Of a stretch of 24,679 nt of DNA, positions 13,516 through 20,690 are shown in pieces (the first letter of the stretch is position 1; each line of letters starts with the position of its first letter). A program made the translations under genes and the position numbers. This DNA comes from a virus. The notes under the pieces were generated by a model that worked only from the letters and a program-made list of their open reading frames with translations, did no database searches and was not told the DNA's origin. The stretch covers positions 1 to 24,679 of IMG/VR virus record IMGVR_UViG_3300050821_003366, one strand, 5' to 3'.

Positions 13516-15359
13516 TGCTTCACCGTGATGTTCATGCGCTTCAGATAATTGACGATGACGCGTTCGGTAGGAGGTGTGCCGCCCTTTTCTTCGATCTCCA
13601 GGGATTTCGATAGAGACAGGCCGAGCACTTTCACCTTGGGCTGCACCCATGAATTCCACGCCTGGTAAGCGAGTGCTGCCGCCATCACGCGATCGTCCTT
13701 CGCCCTGCCCTCCGCTCCGATGTGGCCGGCGTCGTTGACGATGCGGCGCATTTCCTCGAGCAGAGGCACCGAGCGCGGGATCATTCTTCCCAGCTCGATT
13801 CCGTTTTTCATCTGGTTCATGGCTCGGCGCTTGAGATCTTCCGTGGTCTTCCACTGGAACAGCATTTCTCCGCCGCCGGGGTTGTCCATCCTTCTATAGA
13901 AATAGTGCCGCATGTTGGCGAGGATATTCCGGATGTGGGAGTTTTCGTCAGTGGGCCGTATTTCGCTTGCCGTTCGTCTGACCTTCTCCAATTCATCGAA
14001 CACCGCTTGCCCCGGCCCGTTCATTTCCAGGATCGGCATCAGGAAGGTGGGTCCGTAGTATCCAGCGAGATGAGCCAGAACCCAGGCGCATTGGTAGGTG
14101 GATGGTTGGGTACTGCAATACTCCGCGACTTGAACCATGCAGTCGGAGTAGCACCTCCAGATCGAAATAACAGTTCGATCTGCTTCATCTGAGCTTCCGT
14201 AGGCCGGGTCGCAACCCAAAGCGTAGTATCCAAACCTGGAGGCATCTTCCCAGATTCTAAGTTCTGCTCTGACATCTTTTACCTGCCTGATTTCTGTTTC
14301 ATCGAACTTCATCCCGAGCTTGTATCTGAAAGTCTGGAACGCATTCTTCTTCGCTTGCCGCAGGCATTCGGTCATTGCCTCGACGGTGAAGAATTTAGAG
14401 CCGGTAGCCTGGAAGGCGTCGGCCTCGGTCCACGGATATTCCTGATCCATCATGGATTGATCGCCGTCCTTTTCCGCGGCGAGGTGCCAGCGATACCAGG
14501 CGATCTGTTGCAGCGATATTTCGAAATGATAGCTTTCCCTTACCTCCCTCACACGCTTGCGCTCGAGCGGCGTCAATGTCGACTTGATGCCATCGGTCAT
14601 GTAGTGTTCGAAGAACGGATGACTTACCGGAATTTGATTCCTTTCGTCCCGCCACCAGCCGATGAAAATAGCGCGCTTCGTCGGATCGGTCTTGGTGATC
14701 TCCCACATATCCCAGAAATGATTGAAGCCGTTGGCTGTCGTCTCGTAGATCTGGAGGCGGTGAGGATAGAGTGACGACGTTTGGGAACGAAACTCCGCGA
14801 GGTCGTCACCATTGCCATAAAAGGCACATTCCGTCGCATGAACAAAGTTTGCGGCACCGCCACGACCGAGACCACCTTTGCGAACTTCCGACGTGCCAGC
14901 AATAAGGTATCTAAACTTGGATGCATTTTTAAGGATGAGCAGATTCCGGTTATGACGCACGTAATTGATGCGGTATTTCGTCGGTGTCTCGGCAAAGAAT
15001 ACTTCCACCGTCGCGCGAAAATCATCCCTCGCCTCCTCCTTGTGGGTGATGAACACCCCAAGCAATCCCTTGTGCTCGAACGCCCAGAACATATCCAGCG
15101 CGAGAAAAAATGAACTGATGCCGAGCTGACGCGCTTTCAGGATGACAAACGTCGTGATGCCCTTCGACAACCCGTCCTCCAGCTCCTTCAAAAGATAGCG
15201 CTGCGAGCCCAAAAGCCGAAACGGCACCAGGCCGAAATCCTTGCTCTGCACCTTGAGTTTGGAAAGGAAAGACAAAAATCGATCGGTCGGGAAAGGCGCG
15301 ACACCGACATATTCGATCGTGAAGGCGTCATCAGGGCCGATGATTTCAGTATCGGTCAT
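13512..15359 (-). CDS. terL: Terminase large subunit, 615 aa
   Basis: ATP-driven DNA packaging motor and headful nuclease that docks on the portal. Visible elements: Walker A-like KARQLGIS (75-82), Walker B with E177 (FVHATECAF), coupling-motif candidate YETTANG (205-211), then the RNase H-like nuclease with D384 (LGCDPAYG), E445 (ILEMNGPG) and D555/D556 (AKDDRVMA), the expected three acid positions in order. Length is normal for the family. No good Shine-Dalgarno stands before the ATG; it overlaps a possible upstream stop as ATGA, so coupling to a short ORF is likely. The downstream 79-aa gene overlaps the end. Confidence 0.92.
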   Translation of the reverse strand: MTDTEIIGPDDAFTIEYVGVAPFPTDRFLSFLSKLKVQSKDFGLVPFRLLGSQRYLLKELEDGLSKGITTFVILKARQLGISSFFLALDMFWAFEHKGLLGVFITHKEEARDDFRATVEVFFAETPTKYRINYVRHNRNLLILKNASKFRYLIAGTSEVRKGGLGRGGAANFVHATECAFYGNGDDLAEFRSQTSSLYPHRLQIYETTANGFNHFWDMWEITKTDPTKRAIFIGWWRDERNQIPVSHPFFEHYMTDGIKSTLTPLERKRVREVRESYHFEISLQQIAWYRWHLAAEKDGDQSMMDQEYPWTEADAFQATGSKFFTVEAMTECLRQAKKNAFQTFRYKLGMKFDETEIRQVKDVRAELRIWEDASRFGYYALGCDPAYGSSDEADRTVISIWRCYSDCMVQVAEYCSTQPSTYQCAWVLAHLAGYYGPTFLMPILEMNGPGQAVFDELEKVRRTASEIRPTDENSHIRNILANMRHYFYRRMDNPGGGEMLFQWKTTEDLKRRAMNQMKNGIELGRMIPRSVPLLEEMRRIVNDAGHIGAEGRAKDDRVMAAALAYQAWNSWVQPKVKVLGLSLSKSLEIEEKGGTPPTERVIVNYLKRMNITVKQ

Positions 15360-15454
15360 TGGAGCCGCGCATTATGAAGCACCACGACGTTGACGCTTGG
15401 GAATTCTCCATGCGTCCTTATGTCATGGCTCCACGGAAACAATCGCGCCGCCAT
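15356..15454 (-). CDS. Possible short coupling ORF ahead of terminase, 32 aa
   Basis: The gap between the Wzy_C-like gene stop (15423) and terL start (15359) is covered by a frame MAARLFPWSHDIRTHGEFPS... ending in TGA that overlaps the terminase ATG. It has no visible Shine-Dalgarno. A competing 21-codon frame (15411-15346, MENSQASTSWC) has AAGGA at good spacing and overlaps the terminase start. One of the two may deliver ribosomes to terL, which itself lacks a clear binding site. Protein function is doubtful. Confidence 0.25.
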   Translation of the reverse strand: MAARLFPWSHDIRTHGEFPSVNVVVLHNARLQ

Positions 15455-16556
15455 GTGGACCAGATACGGATCCTGGCGCAGCCGCCCCCGGTAGGAAATC
15501 AGATCCGCGCTCACGCTCGAAACCGCGAAGGTAAGCGCCAGCGCCAGCAATATGACCCGCGACGATACAACCGATAAACGCAGACAACGGTGAATGAAGC
15601 GGGAAGTAAAAAAGCGCGAGCGAACAGAACGCCGCGAAGACCGGCCATTGCCTCTGTTCTGATCGAGCCAGAACCGCTGCCATGAGGGCGAAGAAAAGGA
15701 TAGATCCGAGTCCGGCCTCGAAGGCAAATTGGATGTAGTCATTGTGGGCGAACTCCGGACGTTCCATTACCTTCTGGCCAAGTTCCTCCACCATCATCCA
15801 CAGATCGGTGAAGGTGCCGGGGCCAAGGCCGAACCATCTGAGATTACTATACGCCGCATCCCAGATTTGCATCCGCTGAATATCGGATGGTGAGGGATGG
15901 AAGTACATCAAGACGAGAGCAAACAGCACGATCCCGGCGGCAACGCGCCAGCCCAGATATCTGCCGGCAAGACCCACCGCCACCACCAGCCAGCCACCGC
16001 GGCTGTACGACAGAATGAACAGCGGCAGCACGCCGGGGATATAGCGCCATTCGCCATGGCACACCAAGCCGACAATCACCAGCGCCGACACCGAGCCAGA
16101 CACCAGCGGCGTATCGAACAGGCCAGGATGGCCGGCGAGCTCAGCCACAGGAAACGGATGAAAGCCCGACGCCTCCGCGATCGACACAACAGACGAAACC
16201 GAAAGCCCGATCGCCAGTCCTCGCCACAAGTCACCAAGATCATCGAGTGTCGAACCCAGCCAGAACGACCCAGCCCAGATCAACACAACCGCAAAACCCC
16301 AACCCGAATCGTAAGGGTTAACCGCCCACGTCAAAGACAAGGCAGTAAAAAAAATAAACCAAATCCCCAGCCAGTGAACGCGCGTCACGGAACCACTTCG
16401 CCACAGCCCTAAAGCGCCAGCGATCGCCATCACCCCCCACTGCGTCGGGATCGATGCCCCGGTCCAGCCAGGCACGTAGCACACGGCTAGGATGAGCCCG
16501 AGCCAGAACAGCGACGTATGACGCGCTGCGGATCGCAAGTTCGACTCGGACATCAT
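15423..16556 (-). CDS. O-antigen ligase/polymerase-type (Wzy_C) membrane protein, 377 aa
   Basis: Polytopic inner-membrane protein with about 10-12 hydrophobic segments (from residues ~15-35 to ~325-345). Family hallmarks: SRGGW around R186, GLGPGTF (243-249) in the long periplasmic loop, and HNDYIQFAFEAGLG beginning at H271, all typical of WaaL/Wzy_C proteins acting on undecaprenyl-linked glycans. The last ~35 residues are Gly/Pro-rich and basic. It overlaps a 54-aa membrane-protein gene by ATGA and lies directly upstream of terL, so it is likely transcribed with late genes rather than from a lysogenic promoter. It probably changes host surface polysaccharide; ligase versus polymerase cannot be decided. 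Confidence 0.82.
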   Translation of the reverse strand: MMSESNLRSAARHTSLFWLGLILAVCYVPGWTGASIPTQWGVMAIAGALGLWRSGSVTRVHWLGIWFIFFTALSLTWAVNPYDSGWGFAVVLIWAGSFWLGSTLDDLGDLWRGLAIGLSVSSVVSIAEASGFHPFPVAELAGHPGLFDTPLVSGSVSALVIVGLVCHGEWRYIPGVLPLFILSYSRGGWLVVAVGLAGRYLGWRVAAGIVLFALVLMYFHPSPSDIQRMQIWDAAYSNLRWFGLGPGTFTDLWMMVEELGQKVMERPEFAHNDYIQFAFEAGLGSILFFALMAAVLARSEQRQWPVFAAFCSLALFYFPLHSPLSAFIGCIVAGHIAGAGAYLRGFERERGSDFLPGAAAPGSVSGPHGGAIVSVEP

Positions 16557-16717
16557 CGCTGGACACGACGGATCAAATCCCGGTCTTCCCGGTCAACCGC
16601 ACGCCGCGCTATCAGCCACATGGTGAACAGCAATACCACCGCGCCAACAATCACCCCACCCCAGCCCAACCCCAAATACAGCAAAACCAGCACCGATAAG
16701 CACACAATCCCGCTCAT
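16553..16717 (-). CDS. Small membrane protein, 54 aa
   Basis: Found by reading the frame between two ATGA overlaps (16714-16717 and 16553-16556). MSGIVCLSVLVLLYLGLGWG and GVIVGAVVLLFTMWLIARRA give one or two hydrophobic helices, followed by a charged cytoplasmic tail (VDREDRDLIRRVQR). It has no recognisable family. Translational coupling on both sides and location beside the Wzy_C protein suggest a small membrane partner or accessory protein; a holin-like role is conceivable by size, though no lysis genes adjoin it. Confidence 0.65.
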   Translation of the reverse strand: MSGIVCLSVLVLLYLGLGWGGVIVGAVVLLFTMWLIARRAVDREDRDLIRRVQR

Positions 16718-16902
16718 GCCAGCGTCTCCGTCTCAATGCTTAGGTCAACAAACTCCCCGGGCCCGGCATCATAGATCGGAACCGACGCAAGCCGCTTCCC
16801 GGTCTCAGGGTCCAGAACCACCGCATGGAACCGCACAGTTCGGTCCCTCCGGTTGCTCAGAACCTGCTGCATATTCATGCGGGGAAGCGAGTAACCGCCC
16901 AT
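16714..16902 (-). CDS. Small unknown protein, first gene of terminase operon, 62 aa
   Basis: The ATG at 16902 has AAGGA eight bases upstream. MGGYSLPRMNMQQVLSNRRD leads into a beta-like part (VRFHAVVLDPETGKRLASVP) and an acidic end (GPGEFVDLSIETETLA). No family recognised. Its TGA overlaps the next start. It begins the transcription unit that carries the Wzy_C protein and terminase, downstream of a 310-bp gene-free region. Confidence 0.65.
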   Translation of the reverse strand: MGGYSLPRMNMQQVLSNRRDRTVRFHAVVLDPETGKRLASVPIYDAGPGEFVDLSIETETLA

Positions 16903-17212
16903 GGCACAGTCCTTCTGGATGCCAAATCACCTTGCAGCCGTAGCACATTCTACGATTCCACACGCTCAGATTTTTTCCGGGGGTGAAAGAGGTGCGGGGC
17001 GCCTTGAATCAAGACCTCGAGACCCATCGACCTGGCGCGCCCGGCCCGCGCGCCGTCCCCGGTGCTGGCCCTACAATGGCGCAGTTCCTAAGCAGGGTAC
17101 ATGCAACTCAATGATATCAATGTGTTAGACGTCGCGTGTGTCAATCGCGTGTCAATTCCGATGACTGACCAACCTGGCGAGCGCACCGAAACAGGGCAAA
17201 ATCACCCCGAAA
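16903..17212 (-). promoter_or_regulatory. Gene-free control region of the leftward terminase operon
   Basis: No supported gene in this 310-bp gap. On the minus strand two perfect TTGACA hexamers lie 11 bp apart (17155-17150 and 17144-17139) inside near-direct repeats TTGACACGCGA and TTGACACACGCGA. No good -10 follows at normal spacing (best ATTGAT, 17121-17116), so the repeats may be activator or repressor sites. Further on are TGATATCA, CTTGAATCAAG (17003-17013) and a very strong GC hairpin GGCGCGC-CCGGCCC-GCGCGCC (17034-17054) without a T-run, which would fall in the long leader. Confidence 0.45.
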
Positions 17213-17497
17213 TCACGAATAATGCGAGGATTTGCTGACCGCGGGCAGATGCTCTGTGGGACAGAGCACGGCGGTCTTTCCACCGTTCATCCGTTCACTA
17301 GTCAGGACGAGGCTTAGTTTTTCTCTCGCTGGTGATCCGATTGGCTCGCCTTTGAGCAGCCGGAAGAGATACTCGCGAGAGATTCCTGCGGCCTTTGCGA
17401 TGCCGTTGATTGAAGGTGCTCGGCGGGCATAGCGCTCTCTTGACGGCGAGTGTCGGATGGTGCGGAGGCGTCGGATGATCTCGGCGTCGGAGAGCAT
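17213..17497 (-). CDS. Small HTH DNA-binding protein, 94 aa
   Basis: A helix-turn-helix is visible at about residues 29-53 (SINGIAKAAGISREYLFRLL, then KGEPIGS), XRE/lambda-repressor-like with the AKAAGIS turn. The N-terminus is basic (RRLRTIRHSPSRERYARR) and the C-terminus Ser-rich. GAGGA precedes the ATG. It is the last gene of the leftward early operon and sits directly beside the terminase operon control region with its paired TTGACA repeats, so it is a candidate late-gene regulator; this link is inference. Confidence 0.7.
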   Translation of the reverse strand: MLSDAEIIRRLRTIRHSPSRERYARRAPSINGIAKAAGISREYLFRLLKGEPIGSPAREKLSLVLTSERMNGGKTAVLCPTEHLPAVSKSSHYS

Positions 17498-17537
17498 GTG
17501 TTTTTCCTCGTTCTGTTCGCAGCATATAAGGATAGTA

Positions 17538-18062
17538 TTATGTTGCGCACACCACGTTCTTTTGTGCGGTGCGGTGTCGTCTCATTCTTGCCTTGGCGGC
17601 GGCCTTCCTGATCTTGGCTCGCTGCCACTTGTTGCAGTCGGTGGCGCCGATGGTTTTTATCTTGAGGGCTTGTCGATCGGCGTAATTGAGTTTGAGGCGC
17701 CAAGCTAGGCTGTCGGCTGTCCATGTCTGGGTTTTGGAAGCGGCGTCGGCTAGGAGCTGCTCGAGCTCTGCGGCGGTCAGCCAAGGGGCACGCTCTTTTG
17801 CCCAGTCGAAAAACCGTGCGGATGGGACGCCTGGGAGTAGGATCAAGTGGTTTGCGGCGATCCAGACGCATTCCCGGCCGAGCTCGTTGTCAGGCAGGAT
17901 CTTGCCGTGTCTGGCTTCGAACAAGCGGTTCAACTCAGCGATGCGGATGGCGGACATCTGAAACGCTGACCTCTTTTTCCGCGGGCGGGCATACCGCTTG
18001 GCGATCTCGCGCTTTTTAGCTTCAACGGTTTCTGGCGCCGGCCGCGTTCTATGCATCTCCAC
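17538..18062 (-). CDS. Unknown protein of rhizobial mobile-element type, 174 aa
   Basis: No characterised domain. The middle (NHLILLPGVPSARFFDWAKE, then APWLTAAELEQLLADA) and end (LKLNYADRQALKIKTIGATD, then basic KIRKAAAKARMRRHRTAQK) remind me of replication- or plasmid-associated hypothetical proteins of rhizobia, from memory only. The basic C-terminal helix suggests nucleic-acid contact. The listed start is GTG at 18062; an ATG at 18056 is possible, and neither has a well-spaced Shine-Dalgarno, so the first codons are uncertain. Confidence 0.6.
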   Translation of the reverse strand: MEMHRTRPAPETVEAKKREIAKRYARPRKKRSAFQMSAIRIAELNRLFEARHGKILPDNELGRECVWIAANHLILLPGVPSARFFDWAKERAPWLTAAELEQLLADAASKTQTWTADSLAWRLKLNYADRQALKIKTIGATDCNKWQRAKIRKAAAKARMRRHRTAQKNVVCAT

Positions 18063-18110
18063 ATATTGAGTGATTTGTTACAGCATTTCCATGTATATGC
18101 AAACTTTTCT

Positions 18111-18392
18111 TCAAGTAGTTTGTGAAGTTCCTTCGGTGAGGAATTTGTGTATCGTCCGGGCGAGCACAACTACCTCGATCATCCCGTGCTCGGCTTCCAT
18201 GGCCGCGCTGGCGATGCCGCAGGCCTGATCGACCGACCATTTGCGCAGGTCGACGTCTTTCACGATGCCGGCCATCTTGTCGGTGAGCTGCTTCTGCAGC
18301 GCCTGGATCTGCTGTCCCGAAAGTGTGCCCGTGGGATGGTGAGCCGAGTCAGTAAGAGGCGGGGCGGATTTAGCTTGGTCTTGGCTGGCCAT
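18111..18392 (-). CDS. Small unknown protein, 93 aa
   Basis: Not recognised. The first ~25 residues are polar and disordered; the rest is helical (SGQQIQALQKQLTDKMAGIV, later RKWSVDQACGIASAAME and VVVLARTIHKFLTEG). A GAGGG element precedes the ATG, inside the end of the upstream 60-aa gene with which it overlaps by 23 bp. Likely an early accessory protein. Confidence 0.65.
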   Translation of the reverse strand: MASQDQAKSAPPLTDSAHHPTGTLSGQQIQALQKQLTDKMAGIVKDVDLRKWSVDQACGIASAAMEAEHGMIEVVVLARTIHKFLTEGTSQTT

Positions 18393-18552
18393 TAGGAGCC
18401 CTCTGAGTGGGGTTGGTAGCGGTGTCGACTATCATCCAGAACAGCAGCTCGCGCTGCTCGGCGGGGCTTAAAACGCGAAACTCGGCCCATACTGATTGCA
18501 TCATGGGATTGGCGGCGGATCGGTAGCCCTCCAGCATGTCGGAGACGTTCAT
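18370..18552 (-). CDS. Small unknown protein, 60 aa
   Basis: MNVSDMLEGYRSAANPMMQS and VWAEFRVLSPAEQRELLFWM form amphipathic helices; the C-terminus is polar. GAGGTGATGCG before the ATG is a clear ribosome binding site, itself placed at the end of the upstream gene. No family recognised; the aromatic/acidic helical character would fit a small protein-binding factor. Confidence 0.6.
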   Translation of the reverse strand: MNVSDMLEGYRSAANPMMQSVWAEFRVLSPAEQRELLFWMIVDTATNPTQRAPNGQPRPS

Positions 18553-18561
18553 CGCATCACC

Positions 18562-18921
18562 TCAGACTGCTTCGTGGTGGCCGGGCGGATGCGAATCTAA
18601 GTGATCGGAGCCGTCTAAAGGGTCGTTGGAAATCAGCGCCAGTTGCCTTTCCAGACTGTCCAGCCCTTGCAGATGCTCGTCAACCCGACCGTGCGCAGCG
18701 GCAAATGTGCGCTCAATCCGCTGATCAACCGGGTTTTCTCTGGCAATCAATTCGTCCAGCTTGACCTCGAATTTCTTGGTCAGCCGGCCGACAACGCCCG
18801 ATGCTCGGGAGACTTTTTCGCTCAGGCGATCCATGGCCATTCTTTCGTTTTCCAAGCCAAAGCGGCGGGCGATCGTCCGCGCCGTAAGCCCCTGGATTGC
18901 CTTGGTGATATCATCGGGCAT
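18562..18921 (-). CDS. Coiled-coil unknown protein, about 119 aa
   Basis: Start proposed at 18921 (MPDDITKAIQGLTARTIARR) because it follows the upstream TGA by one base; the frame stays open to an ATG at 18990 (142 aa), but that overlaps the preceding gene by 68 bp and has no Shine-Dalgarno. Most of the protein is charged helix (ERMAMDRLSEKVSRASGVVG, FEVKLDELIARENPVDQRIE), probably coiled coil, with an Asp/His-rich tail (DGSDHLDSHPPGHHEAV). Function unknown. Confidence 0.6.
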   Translation of the reverse strand: MPDDITKAIQGLTARTIARRFGLENERMAMDRLSEKVSRASGVVGRLTKKFEVKLDELIARENPVDQRIERTFAAAHGRVDEHLQGLDSLERQLALISNDPLDGSDHLDSHPPGHHEAV

Positions 18922-18922
18922 T

Positions 18923-19108
18923 TCATCCGGTGGGCTCCCGCTTTTTTCGCTTATGGCGGCCATTGCTGGCGGCGAGATTTCTTGTCTCATCGCTGTAGGC
19001 GATCGCGCGCAGCTCGGCCACCCAGAGTTTCGGAAACAGCCCGATCCGCCGCATCAACTTTGGATAGGCCGAAACCTCGCGAGAGATGGGAACGCGGTTT
19101 CTTGTCAT
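18923..19108 (-). CDS. Small basic unknown protein, 61 aa
   Basis: GAGGAAACG directly precedes the ATG, which overlaps the TGA of the DUF1376-type gene as ATGA (19105-19108); both support it. MTRNRVPISREVSAYPKLMR, then GLFPKLWVAELRAIAYSDE and a very basic tail (NGRHKRKKREPTG). It could bind DNA or partner with the replication protein upstream. No family recognised. Confidence 0.6.
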   Translation of the reverse strand: MTRNRVPISREVSAYPKLMRRIGLFPKLWVAELRAIAYSDETRNLAASNGRHKRKKREPTG

Positions 19109-19611
19109 CGTTTCCTCGCCAAAAGGGCCACGAGTTCGGGACTAACCGGGATATTCCCCTTGGATGCCCCTTCCTTTTGCATCTCCACGGGCTCGCTGTG
19201 TCTATCGTCAGAAACAGAAGATTCTATCTTTTGGTTTTGGTTAGGATTGCATCTGGAATGCATATGCATAGCATCCGGTTTACGTCTGCCTTTCCACCGC
19301 ACTTCAGATGCAAGTGTTTTCTGCTTCCGAACCTCCTGCACTTTTAGCCAAGTGTCGGTCAGTCGACCTTGAGATACGAGACCTCCTATCGCCGTCATCG
19401 GCCGCATGACCTTCTCCCTGATCGCCATCCACCGCCGAAGCGTCACTCCGCCGATCGTCGCCATTTCGGTATCGTCGTCTTTCAGTTTCCCACCATGCCG
19501 CCACATCACAAACAGCAGCCGGCAATAGACGCCGAACTCTTCCGGCGACATATGCGTGGTATCCGCGAGGAGCGCGTCAGTCTTTAGCGGCATGATCGGA
19601 AGCTCAGCCAT
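19105..19611 (-). CDS. DUF1376-type phage replication protein, 168 aa
   Basis: The N-terminal ~100 residues match the DUF1376 (YdaU-like) pattern found in phage replication modules: LPIMPLKTDALLADTTHMSP, EEFGVYCRLLFVMWRHGGKL, then DDDTEMATIGGVTLRRWMAI and a later LVSQGRLTDTWL strand. The C-terminal half is basic then acidic/Ser-rich and probably disordered (RKPDAMHMHSRCNPNQNQK). A role in initiating replication or loading a helicase is known by association for the family, not proven. ATG at 19611 is used; GTG three bases earlier is equally possible. It overlaps the HNH gene by 8 bp. Confidence 0.78.
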   Translation of the reverse strand: MAELPIMPLKTDALLADTTHMSPEEFGVYCRLLFVMWRHGGKLKDDDTEMATIGGVTLRRWMAIREKVMRPMTAIGGLVSQGRLTDTWLKVQEVRKQKTLASEVRWKGRRKPDAMHMHSRCNPNQNQKIESSVSDDRHSEPVEMQKEGASKGNIPVSPELVALLARKR

Positions 19612-19927
19612 CACGGCGCCAATCGGTAGAATCTCGATCGCTCTTGCCCAGATTGCAGTCTCGGCACAACACCTGCAGATTGCTTTCCACCAGCGCGAGA
19701 TGCCGATGCGTTGACCGCGGCTTGATATGATCGACCTGAATCGGATTGTCCGGGCTGCCCTTATGCCCGCAGAGCTGGCACCAATTGCATTTCTTCAGCA
19801 CGCGATAGCGCATCTGCAGCCACTCCCGGCTGTGCAGGAAATTCGGGTCTTGCGATGAACGAAGTTCGGCCGCCGTCGCCGTGCGCCGAAGGATCGCTTG
19901 AACCTGTCGCTTGGATACCTGGCCCAT
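19604..19927 (-). CDS. HNH endonuclease, 107 aa
   Basis: Metal-dependent single-domain nuclease. Motifs in order: zinc pair C50/C53 (WCQLC, with C47 nearby), VDHIKP with D66-H67, N83 (VESNLQVL), zinc pair C88/C91 (CRDCN) and N92/K95, a complete beta-beta-alpha-metal HNH signature. The N-terminal ~40 residues are basic, suited to DNA binding. Start placed at 19927 (MGQVSKRQVQA), overlapping the GcrA-like gene stop as TGATG, rather than the upstream 20038 start, which would run through that gene. In phages such HNH proteins often assist terminase; here it sits with replication genes, so a packaging role is open. Confidence 0.85.
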   Translation of the reverse strand: MGQVSKRQVQAILRRTATAAELRSSQDPNFLHSREWLQMRYRVLKKCNWCQLCGHKGSPDNPIQVDHIKPRSTHRHLALVESNLQVLCRDCNLGKSDRDSTDWRRDG

Positions 19928-20415
19928 CACGCCACCGCCCGCATGCACAGCGACAGGTGCGGCTCGCAATAGGAGGTCTCGCCAAAAATCGGATTGCCGC
20001 AGAACGTGTATCGGCTTCTGCCATAGGGATAACGGCACTGATCAGGCTTCAGCTCGAGCAAATGCAAATGTAGCGGAACAACGTCGGCGACGCGCAGTCC
20101 GGTGACGGCATCGCAGGCAAAATGCCGCGGCTCAGGCTTGGGCTTTGGCTGGATAGTGGCGGCCTGCTTGTGGCGGTAATAGGTGCGCTTCGATGTGCCG
20201 TTGGCCTCCCACGGCTTCGCAGTAGCGGGCCGGTCCCGCTTGGCTTTCGGCCTGTCGGCCTGCTCGAGATTCAACCGGTGCGCCCTTCCGATACAGGCGT
20301 TGCGAGAATAGTGCACGCCGAGGTCGGCAAGCGTCTTGGCCGACATCTGTGCGAACGAAAGACCGTCGAAAAACCACCGTGTCAGCACGCGATCGTGTTT
20401 GCTCGGCCAGCCCAT
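19927..20415 (-). CDS. gcrA-like: GcrA-family transcriptional regulator, 162 aa
   Basis: Resembles the alphaproteobacterial cell-cycle regulator GcrA, which binds methylated GANTC promoters and the housekeeping sigma factor. The N-terminal HTH-like domain is at 5-50 (HDRVLTRWFFDGLSFAQMSA, then SRNACIGRAHRLNL, matching the RNAVIGKVHRLGL signature). A basic, Pro-rich linker follows. The C-terminus holds the sigma-interacting-type motif around 124-157: CRYPYGRSRYTFCGNP, then SYCEPHLSLC. GAGGG before the start, and TGATG overlaps at both ends, place it in the early operon. It presumably redirects host or phage promoters; whether methylation-dependent is unknown. Confidence 0.82.
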   Translation of the reverse strand: MGWPSKHDRVLTRWFFDGLSFAQMSAKTLADLGVHYSRNACIGRAHRLNLEQADRPKAKRDRPATAKPWEANGTSKRTYYRHKQAATIQPKPKPEPRHFACDAVTGLRVADVVPLHLHLLELKPDQCRYPYGRSRYTFCGNPIFGETSYCEPHLSLCMRAVA

Positions 20416-20678
20416 CAGCCCGCCCTCATCAGGAACAGCGGCAACGGGTCGATGGCAGCCTCGAGCGCGTCGAGATCAACGAAATCCTCCGCGCGCCGAT
20501 CAGAGAGCTTGGTCCGCACGAACCAGAAGATTTCATTGATGTGATTGGTGGCGTCGAGATCAATTGGGACTGGCGCCGCAGACCGGCCAGGGTCAGTTGG
20601 CGCAGCGCCAGCATCCGAAGCGTGGGAATTGTCCGCCTCGGAATTCAAACTCATCCAGGGATTGGGAATTTCTACCAT
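20415..20678 (-). CDS. Small unknown acidic protein, 87 aa
   Basis: The first ~40 residues are Ser/Ala/Pro/Asp-rich and disordered; the rest is helical (HINEIFWFVRTKLSDRRAED, then FVDLDALEAAIDPLPLFLM). No family recognised. It overlaps the GcrA-like gene as TGATG. No Shine-Dalgarno is visible before the ATG at 20678, so the start is less secure. Confidence 0.6.
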   Translation of the reverse strand: MVEIPNPWMSLNSEADNSHASDAGAAPTDPGRSAAPVPIDLDATNHINEIFWFVRTKLSDRRAEDFVDLDALEAAIDPLPLFLMRAG

Positions 20679-20690
20679 GCGGCCGCCGAT

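Noticed and set aside
17000-17060. Possible tRNA-like fold
   Set aside because: CTTGAATCAAG suggested a loop, but there is no GTTCRA T-arm, anticodon arm or CCA-side acceptor pairing.
17101-17238. 45-codon plus-strand ORF in the late control region
   Set aside because: Only a weak ribosome site, runs antisense into the HTH gene, and lies over the TTGACA repeats.
18643-19372. Two overlapping plus-strand frames over 200 aa
   Set aside because: Antisense to the DUF1376-type gene and coupled small genes; no plausible start site.
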